From Niebla homalea (Eukaryota > Ascomycota > Lecanoromycetes > Lecanorales > Ramalinaceae): 64,000 bases of DNA. The first letter of the stretch is position 1. Each line of letters begins with the position of its first letter. This document shows, in pieces, positions 22,371 to 31,100 of this stretch. Location: contig JAHGAU010000010.1 in NCBI GenBank assembly GCA_019925105.1, positions 806,001 through 870,000 of the forward strand, given 5' to 3'. The notes under the pieces are model-generated. The model did no database searches, was not told where the DNA came from, and saw only the letters and a list, made by a program, of their open reading frames with translations. Both the position numbers and the translations under genes were made by a program.

Positions 22371-22809
22371 TGTTCCTTAACTGTAGGGTACAGAAGAAAG
22401 ATTGTATTGAACACAAGGAGATCTATCTAGCTATGAAGGAGTGTGGGTTTATATAGATCACCTTGCTCACCTATCCTGGGTGTGAGTCATCTGGCTCGAA
22501 GGCTCGTCTCCTCGAGCTCTCGAGCCTGGCTCGGAGGCTCGACTTCTCGAGCTCTCGAGCTCCATGGGGCTCATCCGATTATCGCAATGGTTCGAGCCAG
22601 AGGCTCGTCTTGGCAATCCATGAGCCAGCCAAAGTGGCTCGTCTTGGCGCTCCATGAGCCATTTGTCTTGGCATGAGCCTCCATATTCGGATCTCCTGAC
22701 TGCTGCCAGTATCCACTGCTGCTGTCGATCGTGTATGTCCGTAACAATCCAGCAACACTGGGTTGGCCTGGTAACAGGCCAACACTCGAATCAGTCAGGA
22801 ACCCTGACA
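22371..22809 (-). repeat. 439-bp LTR (family C), minus orientation
   Basis: On the minus strand it begins TGTCAGGGTTCC and ends AGTTAAGGAACA (TG...CA), with a TATATAAACCC box in the expected place. It holds GC-rich imperfect repeats on the plus strand built from GGCTCG, CTCGAGCTCTCGAG and CCATGAGCCA. Flanks (ACAAC left, GAATA right) do not match, so this is not a simple solo LTR with a preserved target duplication; one side may be deleted. It begins 90 bp after the HeLo stop. Confidence 0.6.
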
Positions 22810-23326
22810 GAATAAAGAATACTTACGGGTAATTATTAAAGCGAAGTCGTTAATTGAATAGGTAGTTAAATATAAGAGTTAAAATTTAATCGATAAGCTA
22901 AAAGCTGCTTAAAAGGAAAAAAAGATTATCCTTAAGAAAATTAAGTAGATATTCTTCCGGTTATTAGTATATAACTCCGTAGTCTCTTTATAAGGGGTCT
23001 GGAAACTAGTTAAGTACGGTAGGGAATAAAACGGGAAGTTAAAACCGATCCTTAAGTTCCCCCCTTTAAGGAAGACGGATAACTCTATAGCCGTAACCTT
23101 TAACGATAAGATAAACGCCCTTTAAGGAGCGTTTTTCCCGCCGCCGCCGGAAGCCGATTTGGCCAATATCGAAAAAACCGCTTACCCTACCCCCCTAACG
23201 ATTAATAAGATAATTATACCGGTAATAATAATTGAAGCGATTAATAAACCGAAGAAGAATAAGGCGCCTAAACCGAACGGAATCCCCAATAAATTCTTTT
23301 CTATAATTATAATACCTTTTACCGGG

Positions 23327-24223
23327 TGTTATAGCCCCGCAGAAACAGGACATGGGATACGCCCCACAAGCGTACACACCAGGCGCGCCGGAACCACGGA
23401 GATGTTCCGCGACTCTCACCAGTCTCAGCGAGTGAGAACAGTGAGAATGGTTTCTCACCAGTCTCAGCGAGTGAGAACTGTGACGGTTGCGATCACCTTC
23501 ATCATTCACCCATGAGGCTCTGCGGCTATCACCCAGTGTTACCACTTTGTCAACATCTCGTCAACACTCGGATCACGGGAGACAGGCCTGACATCATCAC
23601 CACCACAACACGCTCGTTTGAGTTGTCGACTCACAACAACGACAGGTGGCAACGGGGCTGTGTACGAAGTGTTAGACGTGTCATGAGGGTAGTGGTGTTA
23701 CTGTCCTATGTGTATATAAGGACCGGTTCCCCCCGGTCCCCTCTTAGTTCTTTACCTTAGAGTCTTTCCGTCCATAGCAGTCAATACACTCTATTCACTT
23801 GGGTTTCCGGCTTGCACCGTGACAAGAACAGTGAGAATGGTTTCTCACCAGTCTCAGCGAGTGAGAACAGTGAGAATGGTTTCTCACCAGTCTCAGCGAG
23901 TGAGAACAGTGAGAATGGTTTCTCACCAGTCTCAGCGAGTGAGAACAGTGAGAGGAGTCTCTGGGTGGATTTCCTTTGTCTATAAAGAGAACGCACATTT
24001 CCTTGGATGGATTGCTCTGTGTGTTCAACTCATGTTACCTACTCTACACTAATACTCTCAACTATCGGATACTGAATACAAGAGTCCAATTGTACCAGAC
24101 CTATCTGATCCTGAACATCACTGCACTCCTACCCTTTGCCCTTCTACTCATTGACAACGAGAACCAACCTTCGGTTCACTTGATCCTAACCAAATCCGGT
24201 CACTAGGAACGAGAGCCGTAACA
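23327..24223 (+). mobile_element. 897-bp solo LTR (family D) inserted in the LINE
   Basis: Starts TGTTATAGCCCC and ends GAGAGCCGTAACA, flanked on both sides by CCGGG, a perfect 5-bp target duplication. It has a TATATAAG box at 23713-23720. It is not RIP-mutated although the LINE around it is. A RIP-degraded relative in reverse orientation lies at 56733-57190. Confidence 0.88.
23826..23952. repeat. 39-bp tandem repeat inside the family D LTR
   Basis: Three full and one partial copy of a 39-bp unit (GTGAGAACAGTGAGAATGGT then TTCTCACCAGTCTCAGCGA). About one and a half further copies lie at about 23411-23488 in the same LTR. The unit contains an internal inverted repeat (GTGAGAA/TTCTCAC). Because 39 is a multiple of three, all frames stay open through it and give spurious 13-residue repeat ORFs. 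Confidence 0.9.
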
Positions 24224-24793
24224 CCGGGGTTCTTACTTACCTATTCTAGGCCTATTTAGACATCGGATACCACCCGCGGAGGTTTAAGGAGGCGAGGATT
24301 ATTATATTTAAAAAGCCGTTAAAGCCAGATTATTCGGAAATAAAGGCGTATCGCTTAATCGCCCTGCTTTATATTCTAAGTAAGGCTTTAAAGACCATAA
24401 TAACGAAGATCCTTAATAATTATACCGAGGAGTTTAATCTCTTCCCGGATTAATAAATAAAAGCGAAAAAAGAGCGGTCGATAAAAACGGCGCTTAAGGG
24501 TTTAATCGACGGGGTTTATACGGTATAAGGTTATAGTAAAAAATACGTAACGAGCTTTCTATTACTTAATATAGCGGGGATATTTAATAAGGTAAACTAT
24601 TAACGGCTATTATATAATTTGCGGATAAAAAGGATATTACCGTTCCTTATTAATTAAACAGCAAGCTTTTTAAACGAAAAAACAATATTAATCAGCCTAG
24701 GTCAGAAGACGAGCCCGATAAAGCCGGTTATAACGGGTATCCTATAAGGGTCGCTGATCTCCCCGGTTCTTTTCCTTTTCTTTAACGGCTTAT

Positions 24794-25019
24794 TATTGCG
24801 AGCGTGCCTGTATACCACGGGGGTTGGGAGACGATCATGCATTCGGATATATATATTGGTCCTCGGGTAACTCCATACGTTAACTGGATAAGGTTAAAGA
24901 TATTGGCAATTTTATCATATAAAGGCCTTCTTGCGGACCTCATTTGTATTTACTCCTCATAGTTGTTTTTCCGTTTAATAGAACCCTTGTTGATTCACCT
25001 TCCAAGCACGGTCTTAACA
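24794..25019 (+). repeat. 5' LTR of the deleted chromovirus
   Basis: 226 bp, near-identical to 26559-26784. Differences are transitions of both RIP directions. Preceded by the target duplication copy CTTAT. Confidence 0.93.
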
Positions 25020-25126
25020 TAAAAACAACTATCACTTCATCCACACACTCAGTAGTCGCTTCGTGCAACTACTTCTCTCCTCGAACAGAACCGGGAGTCT
25101 TGCCTCCCACAGACTGTCGATGCTAC

Positions 25127-25387
25127 ATGTCCAGTAGCAAAGACACCTCGACACCCCCGATTGCGTCAAAAACACGCAGCCAGAAATCCTCGATTAGCGA
25201 GGACTCAGATCTCGAACCAGGACCAGAATCAGAACCTGAACTTGAAACCCCGAAAGGAACAGTTGGCCTATTGACGGGCAACACTCTCTCAACCTCACTA
25301 AGACTTCGACCATTTGATACACCCACTTCCCATTCCCGATCAGAGATGGAAGGACCTCTCAATGGACCTCATCACCGGCTTACCTAA
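25127..25387 (+). pseudogene. Truncated gag N-terminus of the chromovirus
   Basis: Starts MSSSKDTSTPPIASKTRSQK and continues with an acidic, Glu/Pro-rich low-complexity stretch typical of fungal chromovirus Gag N-termini. The frame overlaps the start of the integrase frame, so the deletion junction must lie near 25300-25320. The capsid core and zinc knuckle are absent. Confidence 0.6.
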
Positions 25388-26480
25388 ATCTCGAGGTTCC
25401 AATGCGATCTTTACCATCTGCTGCCGGTTATCCAAACACCGACTGTATATACCCGTCTCAGATGAGAATGAAGGCACCTCCGCGGAGGTTTTGGCTCATG
25501 TCCTTCTCAAGGAAGTATACCGACATTTTGGCCTTCCATCATCAATCGTCTCGGACCGCGGAACTCAGTTCGTATCGGCTCTCTGGAGATGTCTTTGCAA
25601 AAGACTCGGTGTCAAAGCCATCTATTCGACAGCCTATCATCCGGAAACGGATGGCCAGACAGAGAGAGCAAACCAGGATGTCGAAACAAAACTCCGGGCA
25701 TACTGCAACGAATATCAAGATGACTGGGCCGATTACATTGAAATGATCGAATTCTCGGACAACAACCAGGAGGCTGCATCTACACAAATGTCACCTTTCT
25801 TCTTCAACAAGGGATACCACCCTCGCATGAGCTTCACCCCTGACGATACCGTGTATCCCACTGCTCGCGAACGTCTTGCAAGCCGCACGGCCGGCGATAT
25901 CACCCAACATATGCAACGTGTCCTTGAATACGGACAGCAAAACCTTGAAGCGGCTCAAGCCCGTATGATTGAACAGGAGAATCGTCACCGAAAGGATGTC
26001 ACCTATGAACTCGGCGATATGGTATACCTGTCTACGAAAAACATCAAGACCACACGTCCATGCAAAAAACTAGATTACAAGATGATTGGGCCTTATGAGA
26101 TCACCGGTATCAAGGGCCACTCCTACGAGTTGAAGTTACCTGTTGGATCGCAAATCGAGAATGTCTTTCACACCAGCTTGCTCAGAATGGCTGCGAAAGA
26201 CCCCTTGCCAGGGCAAGACCTTATCCCTGCCGATTCAGTCATCATCAATGATCAGGAAGAATTCCAAGTTGATGATATCCTCGACTCGCGCTTCCACTAC
26301 GGTCGTCTGCAATACAAGGTCAATTGGGCTGGCTACGATCTCGACCTTGAATGGTACAACTCCGACAGAGGTGAATTTGAACACGCTGCAGACGTCGTGA
26401 ACGACTACCACAGTCAGTACCCTGATAGGCCCGGCCCGCACAACCAACCGAGACCTCATCGGAGACCCCGCCGACACTGA
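25314..26480 (+). pseudogene. Chromovirus integrase with C-terminal chromodomain (pol fragment)
   Basis: An open 388-codon frame covering the last third of a Ty3/gypsy pol. It begins inside the linker before the catalytic core (PLPIPDQRWKDLSMDLITGL, first catalytic Asp), then IVSDRGTQFVS (second Asp), AYHPETDGQTER and the region of the third acidic residue (DYIEMIEF). The GPYEI...VFHTSLLR block (GPY/F module) follows, then a chromodomain-like end (FQVDDILDSR...YKVNWAGYD..EW). It is only part of pol and has no RT. The frame is open and not RIP-mutated, but as a fragment it is annotated as pseudogene. It could supply integrase in trans only if expressed, which is unproven. Confidence 0.9.
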
Positions 26481-26558
26481 TATATCTCCCCGAGTGTGAT
26501 ACACCTATCACAAGGACAAGGACATCAGGGACGATGTCTTGAAAGGGGGGGGGGGTAA

Positions 26559-26784
26559 TGTTGCGAGCGTGCCTGTATACCACGGGGGTTGGGAGACGAT
26601 CATACGTTCGGATATATGCATTGGTCCTCGGGTAACTCCATACGTTAATTAGATAAGGTTAAAGATATTGGCAACTTTATCACATAAAGGCCTTTTTACG
26701 GACCTCATTTATATTTACTCCTCATAGTTATTTTTCCGTTTAATAGAACCCTTATTGATTCACCTTCCAAGCACGGTCTTAACA
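26559..26784 (+). repeat. 3' LTR of the deleted chromovirus
   Basis: 226 bp, begins TGTTGCGAGCGTGCC, ends GTCTTAACA, followed by the target duplication copy CTTAC and then the LINE frame resumes. Confidence 0.93.
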
Positions 26785-27013
26785 CTTACTCGTAAAGGAG
26801 CTCGCTAAGCTAAAGCAGAAGATTTAGGTAAAGGGGTTTATCGACGACGTCCACCTCCTCGCGTATAGTATATCCATTACTACCAACTGCCTTAAGCTTA
26901 AGTAAGCGTATAAGGTCTGTTTCCGCTAGGTAAGGACTTATGGGGCCTAATTTGCACCTTATAAGTACGAGCTGGTTCATTTAATAAAACACCTAAAACT
27001 ATACAATACGAGG

Positions 27014-27311
27014 TGTTAGAGCCATGAGCCCTTTACGGCTCCTCAGCTCCTACAGCTATCCGGCCCTTAAGACCTTACTCAGCCAATATACTTATAATAC
27101 CATTTATAATACATTAAATAGTAATACGGTCGTTATTATATTACCTTATATTATATACGAGTTCAATTACGTTATTATAAATATTATAAATTTAAGGTAT
27201 ATAGTTAATAAAGGCCTTCGCTTTCCTTCTTTTTCTATATTTTAATATTCTTTAGTCATAGCAATATCACTCTTTTCACCTATTTATTTGGACCGGTTTT
27301 GCACTCTAACA
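27014..27311 (+). repeat. 298-bp solo LTR (family B), copy 2
   Basis: Begins TGTTAGAGCC, ends GCACTCTAACA, flanked by the perfect 5-bp target duplication CGAGG. Same length as the copy at 13537-13834, with a few transitions. It truncates the LINE at its right end: LINE sequence stops at this insertion and does not obviously resume. Confidence 0.92.
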
Positions 27312-27394
27312 CGAGGTAGGGACACCACCGGAATCCTCTCCGGTCCGCTTAGTAACGTGATTTATTGGTTAATAACAAAAAGAAAAAAAAGGGG

Positions 27395-27475
27395 CTTAGC
27401 TGAGAATCGAACCAATAGCTACACTCAGAAATAAGAGCTATAAATACCATTACGCTACAAAAAGTAATGTTTTAT
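27395..27475 (-). ncRNA. tRNA-like Pol III unit (SINE head or tRNA pseudogene)
   Basis: On the minus strand an A-box-like TAGCGTAATGGTA is followed about 40 bases later by a near-consensus B box GGTTCGATTCT, then CCCC and a run of T that would end Pol III transcription. The acceptor and T stems do not pair properly, so it is not a working tRNA. It lies beside a 28-bp sequence (near 27319-27350, containing CGGAATCCTCTCCGGTCCG) that recurs inverted at about 56668-56695, which favours a dispersed repeat. Confidence 0.45.
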
Positions 27476-27479
27476 TAGG

Positions 27480-28195
27480 CTATATACTTTTATGCTTTTG
27501 ATGATTTGTCCATGAGGCTCTGCGGCTCGTGTTACCATGCCAACGACGCTATTCCCAATTTGGTTTTTCTTGGAAGATTTTTATGATTTTGGTAAATAAA
27601 ACTACGGATATCTGCAACGGGAGCCATTTACACAGGTGGCGACGACGACATCAACGACGACGATATAGATATCGACAACATGCTCGGAGCGAGGGATAGC
27701 ATAGAGCAAGGACTGCATGTTTTCATAATACCAAAGTGTAAGGAAATGAGGGCAACGCACTGGCCGTGGCAAATTGCTCCAACAGCACTCTCACTCAAAA
27801 CCGCGAGAGCTTCACCTCAAAATCCGAGAGCTCATCTCAACCTGAATGATCGATTGCCGTATTCTCCGGTGTTTAGCCGGGTCATGCACTCCTTCCCTTT
27901 TAGGAATAGCCTCATGTCAGCATAGCTGGGTGATATTTGAGTGGCGCGGCTTCATGTCTCCCATGGCCCTAGGCCTTAATGGGCATAGTAAGGCCTGTAT
28001 ACACCTACATTCGGTTAGTGGGATTGGCACCCGGTGTTTAGCCGGAAAATTTGCACTTATTGCACTTTTTTCCCCTTAGCACTTACATAGAGAACAATTC
28101 ATCCATCATCTCAATTCCATCACACTCTCATATATCTAACACCTCATTATGTCCATGGTCTTGCTCATTCTGCACCCATCACCATGTCATCCGTC
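27480..28195. other. Spacer between repeats and Helitron ORF
   Basis: Normal-composition DNA of about 700 bp. It has a short match to the family D LTR (CATGAGGCTCTGCGGCT at about 27511) and two copies of a GGTGTTTAGCCGG word (27869 and 28032). The part next to the ORF should contain the Helitron 3' end (CTRR with a hairpin), which I could not place with certainty. No gene supported. Confidence 0.4.
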
Positions 28196-31100
28196 TCAGC
28201 CCAGATCACCCAAACGTGAGGGCCCTGCTACCGTGAGGTCCGGAAGTTGAACTCGTTCGCGATTGGGAGGTGGCGGCGGTTCTGGCGGGATGGCGTTTGG
28301 TGGTGTCTGCATTGTTCTTGCTTGTCGGTGGAGGAGGACTTCGGCCCAGACGATGTTGATGGTTCTTTGATCGATCTTGTCGCGTATCAAGACTGAGAGC
28401 TGAGAGACGTCCGTGACCCTTGAGAGAGCGACATAGAACTGCCCATGACTGAAGACTGACAACCGCAAATCAACACCGACTTTGCCGAGAGATTGGCCTT
28501 GACTCTTGTTGATAGTGATCGCAAAGCAGAGACGAACAGGGAACTGTTGCCTGACCAAAGTGTATGGGAGCTCGCCTTCCGTGGTGTTGAGCTTCACCCG
28601 AAACAGGACGTGGATTGCGCCATGGAAGGACCCACCCAGGATCATGACCTTGATGAACTTCTGACCCATATGTAGCACTTTCACTCTTGTCCCATTGGCG
28701 AGTCCGGCTGTAGGCTGAATATTGCGTAACAACATGATGACAGCGTTCTTCTTCAGCGTTAGCTCGTGCGGAGGTAGACTCGCTAGCCGGACCGTATTCA
28801 GGTATTCGGCTGGATAGTTGAAGGTGGAGTCTGTACTGTTATTGCTCAGGTACGTCCTTGATTCACCGCTCATCCTGTCCAACACCTTGCGGCTGAGATC
28901 CTCGGCGACGGTGTTTTTGAGAGTGAGGATGGCACGGTCCTTGAGGAAGTGGGAGTCAACGTTCTCGCCACTGATCTGGGCTGTGGGATAGACGTCTTCA
29001 CATAGGGCATCCTCATCGAAGTGTCTGGCTTTGATCTCTTTCGGTAGCTCGATGAGGCCGTATTGCGATTCATTATAGGACATGTTTCCCAGCCACTTTG
29101 CAAACTCTGCATTCTCCCCACCGGCCCCAAGACGCGTATTCTGATATAGGTGAAGCTGAGTGAGTCGATACCAAAAGGTTGAATTCCTGATTGATGCGTT
29201 GACTTGCTGGGCCCGGCTACCTCGCGGGACGATAGGTAAAGTCTGTGCAAAATCACCACCGAAAACGACTGGTATCCCACCAAAGTCGGCCTGGTTGTCC
29301 ATGAGGTCTTTGAAGGAGTTGTTGACAGCTTCGATGCAGTTCTTGTGTTGCATCGGAACCTCATCCCAGATCACCAATTTCGTCTTCTGGATCAGTTCCG
29401 CTTCAATTGTCTGCTTTTTGAGCGAGCAGGACGACGTCTCATACACCTTCAGCGGGATCTTGAATCGAGAATGAGAGGTTCGGCCTCCTGGTAATAGCAG
29501 GGCAGCGATGCCGGATGATGCAACACAAAGGACGATAGCTCCTTGGGAACGGTAGTGGGCGCAGATAGCTCGATACAGAAATGTCTTCCCTGTCCCCCCG
29601 GCGCCTTGCAAGAAGAAGTGAGCATGTTCTGGATCGTTGTCGACCTTCTCGGTGATAGTGTTGAAAGCCTCGCGTTGTGCATCGTTGAATTTGTCACGGC
29701 AGGCTGATGCTTGCTCTGTGGTCTCGATAGCGTCGTAGTTCATCTCTTCAGCAATGAGTCGATTGGAGCCAGGTGCTTCCCAAGCCCGGCGATTCATAGG
29801 CAAGTGGATATCTGTTAACACCTTGTCGGCCTGTGCAAGTTCCAAACCAATGAGATAGAGCCCGTAATCGTACTTCAAAGGGTAATCGTAGTCCTCTTGC
29901 TGCACCTCTGGATACTTCACCCTTATTTGGAAGTCCAAATCATCGCAGAAGTGGTCTTTGAATTGATCCCAGATCTGAGCGGGGTTCTCGATACCACAGT
30001 TGGCTGCAAAAAACGCGAAGGACTGTCTCAACACTGTCCCTGATATACACGTGGAAGCTTCATCAAAATTACTAATCCATGCAGCGTCATCGGTGAGAAG
30101 ACCTCTTGCCCTGCACACAGATTGATAATCGTCATAGCGAGTACCATTGAAAACCCTCAAATCCTCGAACGACGTTGATCCCGTCACTTGTGTGAGTAAC
30201 AGACGCAAGAAGTAGAGATCACCTTGCTGAGGGTAGACCCAATACATCCGTCCAATCGAGAAGGTGTCTCTTTTACGGCGAACCCATTCACGTCTTCCAC
30301 CCTTGAACCTTTTAAGGGCATGGTCGTTCGGGAAGTCGTGATACAGAATATGATGAGCCTCAGGATACGTGGCGTTATAGTTGAAGTAGGCCATTAGGGA
30401 AGTCGTGGAACCCCTGGCCGCATCCTGTACCTGTTGCGGCGTAGATGCTGGCTCAAACATGATTGGTTGCTCGCCTTCGAGATGGACATCGAGACGCTGG
30501 ACCGGAGGTTTCTCGTCATGAGTCAGATACTCGAAAAGCCGATTGAATGCCTGTTGCGCGCCGATGTAACGACCTTGGAGATGGCGTTCAATCTCATCAT
30601 TCGGATTCCTGAAGGACATGGTGGCGACATCACAACCCTTGTAGACGTATTTGTGGATATACTTGATCGCTTGGACACTGGAGCAAATCTCAATATTGAT
30701 GTAGGCACCGTACTTCTTCAGCATATATGGGTTATATGGTACCACCCAGCGATTATCAGCGGTGAAGTTCTTTACTTGCCATGTCCGTCCATCATCACGT
30801 CGTTGATAGGTAGGGAAGCCGTCCTCAGTCAATCGTGTCTCTTCGCAAAAGGGCTTTGGGAATCCCCGCTTGCACTTCTTCCCACCGCGGCCGTCGTCTA
30901 CCATACATTCAGCATTAGGAATCTGGGGTCCGCATGGAGTATGAGTCATGCAGGTCTGTACTATGGCAGTGATAATACCTGTAGGGTCCTCTTGCGGGGA
31001 AGGCAACTCGGCTTTGATGAAGTTGTCAATATATTCCGGATTGAGCCATTCCGTTACATGTGAGAGGAACAGGAGAATATGAATATGAGGCAATCCACGC

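Larger units (their letters stand above)
24794..26784 (+). mobile_element. Internally deleted chromovirus (Ty3/gypsy) LTR element
   Basis: Two 226-bp LTRs (24794-25019 and 26559-26784) start T(G/A)TTGCGAG and end GTCTTAACA. The target duplication is CTTAT on the left and CTTAC on the right, a single C-to-T difference. A polypurine tract with a run of G (26541-26555) sits just before the 3' LTR. The internal region is only 1.5 kb: a gag N-terminus runs directly into integrase, with protease, reverse transcriptase and RNase H missing. It inserted into the LINE ORF2, splitting it between LFLFFNG and the DD motif. The 5' LTR carries more transitions than the 3' LTR. Confidence 0.93.
22810..27008 (+). 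mobile_element. Tad1-type LINE, RIP-degraded and twice interrupted
   Basis: Three blocks (22810-23321, 24229-24788, 26790-27008) read in order as one LINE ORF2. The first holds FFPPPPEADLANIE and PKKNKAP before GIPNKFF (start of the RT domain). The second holds IIFKKPLKPDYSEIKAYRPIALL, then a degraded DIAGAFDNV-type block (RT catalytic Asp) and SPILFLFFNG. The third holds KGFIDDVHLLAYS, the second catalytic DD, and a GAxFAPxKYELVH-like block. The gaps are exactly a solo LTR and an LTR element, each with a 5-bp target duplication. Stops are of RIP type, although the LINE retains more C/G than the copia blocks. Confidence 0.88.

Noticed and set aside
22467..22785. Several overlapping short frames on both strands at 22443-22785
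   Set aside because: They result from GC-rich GGCTCG/CTCGAG repeats inside the family C LTR.
23781..24052. ORFs encoding 13-residue repeats
   Set aside because: They are translations of a 39-bp tandem repeat inside a solo LTR, open in several frames at once, so not a repeat protein.
27395..27475. Functional tRNA gene on the minus strand
   Set aside because: A and B boxes and a T run are present, but acceptor and T stems do not pair. Kept only as a tRNA-like unit.
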